This document shows positions 8,690 to 16,823 of a stretch of DNA of 64,000 bases, piece by piece. Within the stretch, counting starts at the first letter, position 1; the number at the start of each line of letters is the position of its first letter. The notes below the pieces were generated by a model. It had not been told where the DNA came from, ran no database searches, and saw only the letters and a list, made by a program, of their open reading frames with translations. The DNA is from an uncultured Helicobacteraceae bacterium (GTDB lineage: Bacteria > Campylobacterota > Campylobacteria > Campylobacterales > Helicobacteraceae): contig CAMWQM010000009.1 in assembly GCA_947176375.1 (NCBI GenBank), forward strand, positions 1-64,000, written 5' to 3'. A program made the position numbers and the translations under genes.

Positions 8690-9169
8690 TTAAGGTTTGA
8701 TAATCTGTCGTCTTGTAACCCTAAGTGTTTGATTTGTTATAGGATTAGTTACAGAGCCAGAAATATCTAACACCATTGCACTTTTTTGGTCTTCTCTAAA
8801 AGTGCTAAAGCCTGTGTCTGGGTTGATTGGATATAATGTGGTATTTTCTTTATCGTTATTTATCAAAGGAGTCATTTTGTATTTAAATTTATATTCATCA
8901 TTTGCACCATAATTGATATATTTGTCAATAGCAGCATTTACATTAGCTCTTTTATTACCATTTTCATCATATACAAAGCCATAACGTTGAATATATAAGA
9001 TTGCTAACTCAGTAGTTGAGTTGAGGTATAGATCTAGCTGAATTGCAATGTGTTCGTTTGTTGTTGTATTCATTGTGCTTGTGCTTAATCTTAAGGCTAA
9101 GATTCCAAGGGTTGCCACTAAAATTATCAATATAATGGCAAATATCATACCAAAAGCTTTTCTTTTCAT
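8690..9169 (-). CDS. Pilin-like membrane-anchored protein (minor pilin, PilX/GspK-like position)
   Basis: A 159-residue protein starting MKRKAFGMIFAIILIILVAT. A short basic leader is followed by Phe and a 20-residue hydrophobic helix, as in class III pilin signals, but the usual Glu at position 5 is missing. Loss of that Glu is typical of the tip subunit of the GspK/PilX class. The remaining domain is small, with Thr/Asn-rich stretches. It overlaps the upstream pilin-like gene by four bases (ATGA), so the two are probably translated together. The precise subunit identity is inferred from gene order and leader alone. Confidence 0.65.
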   Translation of the reverse strand: MKRKAFGMIFAIILIILVATLGILALRLSTSTMNTTTNEHIAIQLDLYLNSTTELAILYIQRYGFVYDENGNKRANVNAAIDKYINYGANDEYKFKYKMTPLINNDKENTTLYPINPDTGFSTFREDQKSAMVLDISGSVTNPITNQTLRVTRRQIIKP

Positions 9170-10089
9170 TTTATTATTATCCCCTCTTTACAAAAATCTG
9201 GCATAAAATCCATAGTCTTATTATTAAAACATATTCTAAGTCTAATTAAACCTGCATTAGATTCTGTCCATATATTAATACTTGTTACATTTTCTGCTAT
9301 GTTTATTGTGTTTCCAAGTTGTTCTAATTTTAATTTATAGATTAATTTACTTTGCCCATCAGAACCTAATATTTTCTCCTCATCACTTAAATAGATTCTA
9401 GTTGGTGTTGTATTTACAATAGTCCCTATATCACCTATTTGAAATGGAATACTATTGGTATTTAGAGTTATTGTTTTATTTAACTTTCCATTAACATTTA
9501 AAGCATTATTTATTCCTCTTATCTCAAACATTGCTGTATTATTAACTCCATTATAAAACTTATTTTGCACTTCACCGCCTGCATTTACAAAAGGAAAATG
9601 CATTGATAATGAGCCATCAGTTCGAAGACTTATAAAATCGTCTATGTTGGGAGTTGCAGAGAAAATTATATTTTTTCCAGATTGAGATAAATCTATAAAT
9701 CCACTAAAAAGTGGGTAGTTAAAACTACTTGTAGCATCGTATTTACCATTTATAATGTCATTATTTTTTTCTATAAAAACTAAACTTCTATTTTTATCTA
9801 GATTACCATTATTTATACTGTTTGTATTTGATATAGCATTATAGTTATTGCCTGTTCTTATGGCTATTGAATCCCAAATAGAATTTTGTAAAAGCTTTGA
9901 TATGTGCCTAATTGTAGATGTGCTATCTAACTCTAATTTTCCATATTCTTTTTGAATTGCGTAATTTTCCATAATTTGAATGATTGCCCTAGAACCGGCT
10001 ACTGATACTAATCCTGTTATAACTACAACAAAAACCATTTCTATCATTGTAAAAGATGAACGCATTTTATTAGACCTTCTTTTTATCAT
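9166..10089 (-). CDS. Prepilin-type N-terminal cleavage/methylation protein (minor pilin, GspJ-like position)
   Basis: A 307-residue protein with a type IV prepilin signal: basic leader MIKRRSNKMRSS, then FTMIEMVFVVVITGLVSVAG. The Glu at position 5 of the mature chain is kept. The residue before the cleavage site is Ser instead of the common Gly. The remaining 270 residues are rich in Asn, Thr and Ser and would form an exported globular domain. The start overlaps the end of the preceding pilin gene by four bases. It is large for a pilin, in the size class of GspJ/PilW-like minor subunits. Confidence 0.75.
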   Translation of the reverse strand: MIKRRSNKMRSSFTMIEMVFVVVITGLVSVAGSRAIIQIMENYAIQKEYGKLELDSTSTIRHISKLLQNSIWDSIAIRTGNNYNAISNTNSINNGNLDKNRSLVFIEKNNDIINGKYDATSSFNYPLFSGFIDLSQSGKNIIFSATPNIDDFISLRTDGSLSMHFPFVNAGGEVQNKFYNGVNNTAMFEIRGINNALNVNGKLNKTITLNTNSIPFQIGDIGTIVNTTPTRIYLSDEEKILGSDGQSKLIYKLKLEQLGNTINIAENVTSINIWTESNAGLIRLRICFNNKTMDFMPDFCKEGIIIK

Positions 10090-10802
10090 CTATTATCCTT
10101 TATGAATGGTATATCTGTTCCTATATTTGCTGCATAGTATTTATACACAGCCACTGGCTCTTCTACACCTTGAGCATTTAGTTGAGCTGGCATTCTAAAT
10201 AGTGATATTGTTATTTCTTTTACATCATCGGTATTATTTGTTGGTGTTAAACTCCCCGCCACTTGATTTGTGCCAAAATTAACCCTTGCATAGTTGATTT
10301 TTGTTTCCAATCTAAAAATGGTGTTTCCATTGCTTTTAATTTCTAATTTATGGTTATTGAAATGATTAATTGATGATAATGAGCTATCATAGTTATTAGC
10401 AGTTGCTTGCTTTCTATCTGGATCGCACATTCTCCTTCTATTTGCATTTCCAAGCCCTTTTTTTGTATATATTTGTGCTGTTGGAGTGCCTTGAGGATTA
10501 TTAGGATTTCCACCCTGTCCTGGCGGTATTGTGGACTTATCTAAAGTGCAGTTATATCCACCATTCGTTTCTAAAATGTAATATTCACCAGAAATGTTAA
10601 AATCATTTAAATTGTTTGTATCCCAAGGTTTGTTTTTTATGGTTTCCATTAATGTTAGTGCGTTATAAAATCCAAGCACATTTTGTGATTGAATTGTATT
10701 TGCATTACTTTGTTTTATTATTAATGGTATGCTAAGTATCACTATGCCCACTGCCACGATAGAAAATACAAGCTCAATAAGAGTAAATGCATTTTTTTTC
10801 AT
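10086..10802 (-). CDS. Prepilin-type N-terminal cleavage/methylation protein (minor pilin)
   Basis: A 238-residue protein whose N-terminus, MKKNAFTLIELVFSIVAVGI, is a textbook class III prepilin signal, with Ala at -1. I prefer the ATG at 10802 over one nine bases upstream, because it has AGGA at a proper distance and gives a normal leader length. A Gly/Pro/Asn-rich segment (PPGQGGNPNNPQGTPTAQ) lies mid-chain, and two cysteines (C in GGYNCTLD and RRRMCDPD) could form a disulfide. It is the first gene of the minus-strand pilin-pilT operon, divergent from the assembly operon. It is probably a minor subunit; the major pilin is not evident in the window. Confidence 0.78.
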   Translation of the reverse strand: MKKNAFTLIELVFSIVAVGIVILSIPLIIKQSNANTIQSQNVLGFYNALTLMETIKNKPWDTNNLNDFNISGEYYILETNGGYNCTLDKSTIPPGQGGNPNNPQGTPTAQIYTKKGLGNANRRRMCDPDRKQATANNYDSSLSSINHFNNHKLEIKSNGNTIFRLETKINYARVNFGTNQVAGSLTPTNNTDDVKEITISLFRMPAQLNAQGVEEPVAVYKYYAANIGTDIPFIKDNR

Positions 10803-11111
10803 TACCACCATCCTATAAATTTAAAATTCTATAATTTTATAAGAATCTTTGTAAAAAAGTAAATAAAGACTAAATAAAATTTAATACATTAAACCATGAA
10901 ATTTAGAATATCGTAATATTTATTATTTAAAACATAATTTTTTTAATATTTTTAAGTATAATTTCAAACTCATATTTATAAAAATTTATAGTTACCGATT
11001 TAGTAAGGATTTTTAAAGTTGTGTGATTAGCATATATTCTGCTATATTTTAATATACAGAATTTTATGGAAAAATTAGCACATCTTATAAATTTTTTCTT
11101 AAGGAAAGCAT
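10803..11111. promoter_or_regulatory. Divergent promoter region between the two pilus operons
   Basis: 309 bases with no gene separate the minus-strand pilin/pilT operon from the plus-strand assembly operon. A TATAAT at 10957-10962 is a plausible -10 for the plus strand, leaving a leader of about 140 bases. On the minus strand, TATAAAAT near 10837-10845 would serve the pilin genes. A ribosome-binding site AAGGAA precedes the start at 11112. No known activator site was recognised. Shared control of both operons from this gap is an inference. Confidence 0.4.
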
Positions 11112-12851
11112 ATGAAGTTTAATTTGAAAAAACGTAATAAACAAAAAACAGCAAATATTGTTTATTACGATTCTGATACCAAAGTGGCATATAATAGTGC
11201 TGGGGGAAGTATTACACAATACACAAAAAAGCTAGATTCTAAAGCAAGAATTTCATCTACATTTTCATTTGATGCTTTATTGAAAGCAAATGTGGAGGTT
11301 CCAAAGACAATAGATGAATTAGATGTAGATGAGTTTATTGTAGAACAAGCTTATAAGCAGCTAAATATTCCAGCAGATTCTAGCTATGAGTTATCATATT
11401 TTAAACTTGATGTAGGTTTTGATGCAGACTATTGGAATTATGAAGTTTATACAGTAGATGCCAATCAGCTTGAAAAAACTTATGATGATTTGGCTATCAA
11501 AACTCAATATATTGATGTTATTACCTCTGTTCCATTTTTACCTCTAGTTTTATATAAAATGAATAAATTGGATTTGATTTCAAATCATATATTTGTATTT
11601 ATTGGGGATAATGGAGGAACATTTGCATTTTATAGCAGAGGTGGTCCACTTTATGTAAAATCTCTTACTTTAAATGTATATAAATTAAGAATTGAATTTA
11701 ATCAAGAAACTTCGTTAGAGCTTAATAGTGTTGAGTTTGAAAATTTTGTAGCAGGAAATGCACAGAATCTAAATGAATATAGGTCATCAATAGATTCTAT
11801 GTTGAATAAAATTAGTAGAGAGATTGAAGAAAATATTTTATATATTAAAAGAGTATATCAAGATTTAGACCCTACTGCATTATTTTTCGGTATGAGTATA
11901 GAATATGATGATGAGTTTTTATCATATTTGAGAGATAATTTACTAATAGACACAAAGCCATATAATTCACTTGCTTTTACAGAGACAAAAAAGGGGAATC
12001 TAGCTATTGCAGATATAGCAATTTATTATGCTGATTATTATATATCATTTGTAGATTCAAAACTTCCAAACTTTTCTTATATTAAGCGTCCAAAGCCATT
12101 AAGCCAAAGAGATAGTGGTCAGTTTATAATTATAGCTAGTGGGATTTTTGTTCTTTCATTGCTATATCCTGCGTATAATTTTGGTATGTCTGGATTCCTA
12201 TCAATTAGAAGTGATATGCTACAAAAAGAATACGATAATGAGATTTTCCCAAAAGCTGAGGAGTATAGAGCCGATGAAGCTAGGTTAAAAACACAGATTG
12301 AGAATTTACAAAATCAGCATACATCACTAAATCAGCAAATTGCTTCAGTAAGAAATGATATGAAAGATATACAAAATTGGCAACAAGGTTATATTTCAAA
12401 ATCATATTATTTAGAAGATATTTTAAAGGTAGCAGATGAAAGCAAGGTTAGTGTTATAAAATCCACAGCAGTAGCAAATGATAATCATCAATTAGTAATA
12501 GAGCTAAATTTATTTGCTAAAAATCAAAAAGAAATTACAGACTTTATAAAAAAATTGAGCGAAAGTGATATGAATTATAAAAGTGTAATTACAGAAAAAG
12601 TTGAAAAAATAGGCTTTGATGAAAAAGCACAAACTTCTCAAACTAAAGATTCGGAAACTGCGACAAATGTAACAAATCAAGTAGCACAAACTGCTCAAAA
12701 TGTTGCGACATCTGTTAATAATGCACTATCAGAAAGCAATGTTACGAAGTTGCAGCCTATACCTGCTACAATCGATTTTAATGATAAAGAGGCTCTAAAG
12801 CCTTCAGTAGATGGTTATTTAAATTCAATAGTTAAGGTGGTTGTCAGATGA
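11112..12851 (+). CDS. Pilus assembly platform protein, GspL/MshI-like (PilM+PilN architecture)
   Basis: A 579-residue protein. Residues 1-330 are soluble with no signal peptide and occupy the place of the actin-like cytoplasmic PilM/GspL domain. A single membrane helix at about 338-360 (FIIIASGIFVLSLLYPAYNF) follows. Then come a coiled coil at about 375-435 (RLKTQIENLQNQHTSLNQQI) and a PilN-like small periplasmic fold (SYYLEDILKVADESKVSVIK). A Thr/Asn/Ala-rich tail ends it. This corresponds to PilM and PilN fused in one chain, as in GspL. It would dock the ATPase to the inner-membrane platform. It is first in the operon and overlaps the next gene by four bases. Detection rests on architecture and order more than on sequence motifs. 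Confidence 0.65.
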   Translation: MKFNLKKRNKQKTANIVYYDSDTKVAYNSAGGSITQYTKKLDSKARISSTFSFDALLKANVEVPKTIDELDVDEFIVEQAYKQLNIPADSSYELSYFKLDVGFDADYWNYEVYTVDANQLEKTYDDLAIKTQYIDVITSVPFLPLVLYKMNKLDLISNHIFVFIGDNGGTFAFYSRGGPLYVKSLTLNVYKLRIEFNQETSLELNSVEFENFVAGNAQNLNEYRSSIDSMLNKISREIEENILYIKRVYQDLDPTALFFGMSIEYDDEFLSYLRDNLLIDTKPYNSLAFTETKKGNLAIADIAIYYADYYISFVDSKLPNFSYIKRPKPLSQRDSGQFIIIASGIFVLSLLYPAYNFGMSGFLSIRSDMLQKEYDNEIFPKAEEYRADEARLKTQIENLQNQHTSLNQQIASVRNDMKDIQNWQQGYISKSYYLEDILKVADESKVSVIKSTAVANDNHQLVIELNLFAKNQKEITDFIKKLSESDMNYKSVITEKVEKIGFDEKAQTSQTKDSETATNVTNQVAQTAQNVATSVNNALSESNVTKLQPIPATIDFNDKEALKPSVDGYLNSIVKVVVR

Positions 12852-13486
12852 GTAGTTTCCAAGCACAAGTTTATGAACAATTAGACAAATTAGATGAAAG
12901 ATTGGTAAATAAGAGTAAATCCGAAAGACAGATTTATGGATTATTTGTTGGTATAGTATTAGCTCTCATAATATATTTACTTTGCTATGATTTAAGCAGT
13001 GGTTATAAAATGAATTCAGAAGGTAGATTTAACGATATAAATAGCAAAATTAGTGCAGAAAGAGAATATATAGATTCTATGGATAATGGAGGTTTTTTAG
13101 CTCTAAATCAGCAAATAAGCAAGATTCAAGATGATATTACACAAACACAAGAGCATTTAAAATATCTACAAGGCTTAGTTGGTGAAATCTTTGATTATAG
13201 TAAAGATTGGTTTTTAACATTTGATGATGCTTCTAAAGCAGCTACTTCTATGGGATTAACCGTGAATGGAACAGATGTTAAAATGAGCGATGTTGCAGGT
13301 CTTGGTGGAATGAAGTATTCATCATTTGGCTTATTTGGGTATGGGAAATTTTCCCAAATATTGCGTTATATTGATTGGTTAGAAACTTATGGCAAGTTTA
13401 TATCAATAGATAAAATTAGTATAGAAAGTAGGGATAATAGGCTAGAATTTACAATTCTAATAAGAAACTTTAGAGGAGGGATATAA
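12848..13486 (+). CDS. Inner-membrane pilus assembly protein, PilO/MshJ-like
   Basis: A 212-residue bitopic protein: basic cytoplasmic head, one membrane helix at about 28-47 (IYGLFVGIVLALIIYLLCYD), and a coiled coil (NSKISAEREYIDS...ISKIQDDITQTQEHLKYLQG). A C-terminal ferredoxin-like region ends in RLEFTILIRNFRGG. This is the layout of PilO, GspM and MshJ, which pair with PilN/GspL-type partners in the periplasm. It overlaps its neighbours on both sides (ATGA upstream, TAATG downstream), consistent with stoichiometric co-translation. The assignment comes from topology and position between a GspL-like gene and the secretin genes. Confidence 0.6.
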   Translation: MSSFQAQVYEQLDKLDERLVNKSKSERQIYGLFVGIVLALIIYLLCYDLSSGYKMNSEGRFNDINSKISAEREYIDSMDNGGFLALNQQISKIQDDITQTQEHLKYLQGLVGEIFDYSKDWFLTFDDASKAATSMGLTVNGTDVKMSDVAGLGGMKYSSFGLFGYGKFSQILRYIDWLETYGKFISIDKISIESRDNRLEFTILIRNFRGGI

Positions 13487-14016
13487 TGATAAAAATATTA
13501 TTAATACCTTTGCTTGCAATTGGTTTTGTTCTAGCAGATGATAATTCTACTGCAAGTTTGCCAGAAGGTAATTTAACTACACCAGCGGTTGGAATAAGTG
13601 AGTTAGATAATAATTCTTCAATACCAGATCAAAATACAAATACAGTTAGTGCAGGTGCAGAATCTAGCATCATTAATCCAGATGAAAAACTTAAAAACGA
13701 AATCATAACTTATGATAGACCAAGACATATTAATAATGAAGTTATAAATGACCCATTTATTTATGTTTATCCAAAAACACAAGCAGATGTGGAGTATATT
13801 CAAAAAGTGGAACAAGTTGTGCTTACCTTAAAAGGCATTTTTGAGAATAAAGCTAATATAAATAACCAATGGGTTGAAAAAGGTGGTAATGTGGAAGGTT
13901 GGGAAGTTGTGGATATTCAAAAGGATAAAGTGCAACTTAAATTTAGAACGAGTAGTAGGACACTTTCTATTATTCCAGAAAAAGTAAAAATTAAAGAAGA
14001 AATTCAATATAAGTAG
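13486..14016 (+). CDS. Periplasmic pilus protein, PilP/MshK-like
   Basis: A 176-residue exported protein with signal peptide MIKILLIPLLAIGFVLA and a disordered Asn/Ser/Thr-rich linker to about residue 60. A small beta-rich domain at about 105-176 carries GIFENKANINNQWVEKGGNV and EGWEVVDIQKDKVQLKF. The pattern 'protein function must not be null, W-x-x-x-G, residue-by-residue KL' resembles PilP/MshK/GspC homology-region folds, which bridge the platform to the secretin. There is no lipobox cysteine, unlike many PilP proteins. It lies eight bases upstream of the secretin gene, as PilP precedes PilQ and MshK precedes MshL. Confidence 0.6.
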   Translation: MIKILLIPLLAIGFVLADDNSTASLPEGNLTTPAVGISELDNNSSIPDQNTNTVSAGAESSIINPDEKLKNEIITYDRPRHINNEVINDPFIYVYPKTQADVEYIQKVEQVVLTLKGIFENKANINNQWVEKGGNVEGWEVVDIQKDKVQLKFRTSSRTLSIIPEKVKIKEEIQYK

Positions 14017-14023
14017 GTAAGAG

Positions 14024-15727
14024 ATGAAAAAGAGTGTTTTTGTATTAATACTAAACTTGTTATTAGGAAGTCATATTTTATACGCTGATACCTGCGAAGA
14101 TACAGCTTTTAGTATGTCTGCTTCTAGTTTAGATGGAACTTCAGTTGGCGATTTATTAGGACAGCTTGCATTAAAGTGTGAATATAGTATACTTGTAAAA
14201 GATGTTGCAGCACGAGAAAAGCTTTCAAAAAGCTTAGATTCTATAAATATTGTGCAATTGCCTTTAGAAAAAATATTTGATTTATTATTAACTGAAAATG
14301 AATTAAATTATGAATTTGATGGCAAAATGCTAAAAATATCATATTTAATGACAGAGACATTTAAAATAAACTATATAGGGACTTCTAGAATAGGTTCATC
14401 TAGCACAGATATTATTCTTTCACAAAACCAAATGACTTCTATGGACCAACAAAGTAGTACTACTACCACAACTAATCAAGGTGGTGGATTACAAAGTGGT
14501 GCAGGAAATAATACTAATATACAAGGTGAAGCTCATAGAGGTTTAGTAAATGGTGCGTTGCAAGGTGGAACAGTAGATACTATTTCTGGAACAAAGATTC
14601 GCTCTGTTGATGAATTTGACTTTTGGGGAAGAATTGAAAAGGAAATATTTGAAGTAGCCTTTAGACCAGGTGATGAGCATCAACCAAAAAGAATTTTCTC
14701 AACCGATACTTCTAATGCAAGTGGTGGTAGTGGTGGAGCTGCTCAAGGACAAGCAGATAACTTTGATTTAGGTAATAGCCAAAGTGTTATTATTAATAAA
14801 ACTGCTGGGCTAGTAACCGTTACTGGGACTATTAGACAAATTGAGCGAGTTAGAAAATACATTAAAGAATTAGAAGAAAATATGCAAAATCAAGTTATGA
14901 TAGATGTAAATATTCTAACCGTTACTCATAGCGATGCAAATACTGTTGGAGTTGATTGGAATCAATTATTTAATTTAGGGAATTTAACTATACCTAATCA
15001 ACTATCAGGGACTACTACTGACACTCAACCTCTTTTTAATTCTGGTGGATTCCAAGTATTTTCATCTGGTGTATCATTTACTAGAGTTGTAGAATTTTTA
15101 AATTCTTATGGTAGAGTTAGGTCTGTTTCTAATCCAAAAGTGCTTACTTTAAATAATCAACCTGCTTTAATTAGTGTTGGAAGTATATTAAGATATATGC
15201 AACAATCAACATATCAAATGGCTTTAAGTGGTGGAACTGGAACACAAAATACAAATACAACTTATCCAAGCGTATTCTCTGGTGTTTTACTTGATATAAC
15301 TCCTTCGATTCAAGGCGATTATATAATGCTAAAAATCAATCCTAGCATTACTAAAACAAAAGATTTAACGACTGAAAATCAAGCTACTGCCTTGAGAGAA
15401 CCACCAAACTTATCTGCTAATCAATTATCATCATTAATTAGAGCAAAAGATGGTGATAAAATTGTAATAGGTGGATTGATTAGTAAAAGTGTAACAAATA
15501 CTAGAAATGTGGTGCCATTACTTGGATATATACCTATAGTTAAATATTTATTTTCTTATGATTCGTTAGCTGAAGAGACTCAAGAGATGATTATAGTCAT
15601 TACCCCTCATGTAATTAAGAGAAATGATAATCCAAGCTTACAAGATTTAGGATATTCTGAAACAGTTAATGAAATTATAAAAACTAATGATGCAAAGGCA
15701 TTTATAGATGATATTAATTTAGAATAA
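14024..15727 (+). CDS. mshL: Secretin (MshL/PilQ/CtsD-type outer-membrane pore)
   Basis: A 567-residue secretin that would form the gated outer-membrane ring of the pilus. It has a signal peptide (MKKSVFVLILNLLLGSHILYA). An STN-like domain at about 25-110 (SVGDLLGQLALKCEYSILVK) is followed by a low-complexity Ser/Thr/Gly/Gln loop at about 135-190. A secretin N-region at about 245-290 (VIINKTAGLVTVTGTIRQIE) leads to the secretin domain from about 295 (QVMIDVNILTVTHSDANTVG). The hallmark VPLLGYIPIVKYLF appears near 500, then MIIVITPHVI. MshL is the closest architectural match; CtsD is the equivalent in Campylobacter jejuni transformation. The mshL name is a family-level call. Confidence 0.9.
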   Translation: MKKSVFVLILNLLLGSHILYADTCEDTAFSMSASSLDGTSVGDLLGQLALKCEYSILVKDVAAREKLSKSLDSINIVQLPLEKIFDLLLTENELNYEFDGKMLKISYLMTETFKINYIGTSRIGSSSTDIILSQNQMTSMDQQSSTTTTTNQGGGLQSGAGNNTNIQGEAHRGLVNGALQGGTVDTISGTKIRSVDEFDFWGRIEKEIFEVAFRPGDEHQPKRIFSTDTSNASGGSGGAAQGQADNFDLGNSQSVIINKTAGLVTVTGTIRQIERVRKYIKELEENMQNQVMIDVNILTVTHSDANTVGVDWNQLFNLGNLTIPNQLSGTTTDTQPLFNSGGFQVFSSGVSFTRVVEFLNSYGRVRSVSNPKVLTLNNQPALISVGSILRYMQQSTYQMALSGGTGTQNTNTTYPSVFSGVLLDITPSIQGDYIMLKINPSITKTKDLTTENQATALREPPNLSANQLSSLIRAKDGDKIVIGGLISKSVTNTRNVVPLLGYIPIVKYLFSYDSLAEETQEMIIVITPHVIKRNDNPSLQDLGYSETVNEIIKTNDAKAFIDDINLE

Positions 15728-15764
15728 TAATTTAAATATAAGTTTTTTATTTGGGCTTTTATTG

Positions 15765-16823
15765 ATGAAGAAAATGATTGAATTAGAAGATAGGTGGAAA
15801 GCCTATCGTTATAGGGCTATAATATTTTATTTATTCATTGTAGTTTTTATTGCTTTTATAATTATTCTTGGAGTATTTATAAAATATCAATATGATAAAA
15901 TGACTGCCAAAAGTAGCACAAAGGCAGCCCAAACCCATATAGCACAAATACAGAATCCAAATGTAAATGTAAAACAGACAGGACAGCCTAATGAATCTAA
16001 CAATATTTTAAATCAAGCTGCTGTGGATGATGGTAATAAATATTCAAATAAGATATATTTTATTTGTAAAAAGGTTATAACTAATAAATTAACTGTCCGT
16101 GAAAATCCATCATTTAGCTCAAAAGCATTGGGATATTATCCTATTGATTCTATATTTTGTGCTGAGAATGAGAATGTAAATGGATTGATGAAAACTACTA
16201 ATGGCTGGGTTAGTGCTAGCGATAAGTATAGTGAGGTTGTAGAAGTGAATATGTTTGTAGATACTGGATTCTATAAATATCAAAATAGTTCTACAAAGAT
16301 TGCAAAAACTCCTGCCAAACAGACAAGTTTTGAAGAAGTTAGAGTATTTGATAAGCCTCAAAGTATAAATCAACCATCTATGGACATTGCTGCAAATACA
16401 GTGCAAAATGCTAATTTCCAAACTCAATCACAGAATCTAAATCAGTCTCAAAATATACAGAAGGAAATTATACAACCAAAAAAGACAATAGAAATTAATA
16501 CTCAAAAAATTACAAAAGAAGTAGGTATAGAACTTAAAAAGTCGGATTATAGACATTCAAATGATTATGATACAGCAATGGAAGTTGCAAATTATTATTA
16601 TGAGAATAAAGATTATGCTAATTCCATCCAGTGGGCTTTAAATGCTTCTAATGCAGATTCCAAAGGAAAACAAAAAGTTGAAAGTTGGATAATTTATGCA
16701 AAATCTTTATATGCTTCGGGCAAACAGCAACAAGCTATAGAAGTTTTAGATAGATATGTTTCTAGCACTAATTCTAAAGATGCTATTGATGTTTTGAATA
16801 ATATGAAACGAGGGATTATTTAG
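15765..16823 (+). CDS. Bitopic pilus protein with SH3-like and TPR regions (MshN-like position)
   Basis: About 352 residues. An N-terminal basic segment is followed by one membrane helix (about 18-42, AIIFYLFIVVFIAFIIILGV). A small beta domain near 95-150 (KLTVRENPSFSSKALGYYPI) resembles a bacterial SH3 module. A Gln/Asn-rich linker and C-terminal TPR-like helices follow (DTAMEVANYYYENKDYANSI, AKSLYASGKQQQAIEVLDRY). A TTG start three bases earlier is possible; I prefer the ATG. MSHA operons have a TPR protein, MshN, between the secretin and the ATPase, exactly as here. Its role in Campylobacter-type systems is not clear to me. The stop overlaps the ATPase start by one base. Confidence 0.6.
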   Translation: MKKMIELEDRWKAYRYRAIIFYLFIVVFIAFIIILGVFIKYQYDKMTAKSSTKAAQTHIAQIQNPNVNVKQTGQPNESNNILNQAAVDDGNKYSNKIYFICKKVITNKLTVRENPSFSSKALGYYPIDSIFCAENENVNGLMKTTNGWVSASDKYSEVVEVNMFVDTGFYKYQNSSTKIAKTPAKQTSFEEVRVFDKPQSINQPSMDIAANTVQNANFQTQSQNLNQSQNIQKEIIQPKKTIEINTQKITKEVGIELKKSDYRHSNDYDTAMEVANYYYENKDYANSIQWALNASNADSKGKQKVESWIIYAKSLYASGKQQQAIEVLDRYVSSTNSKDAIDVLNNMKRGII

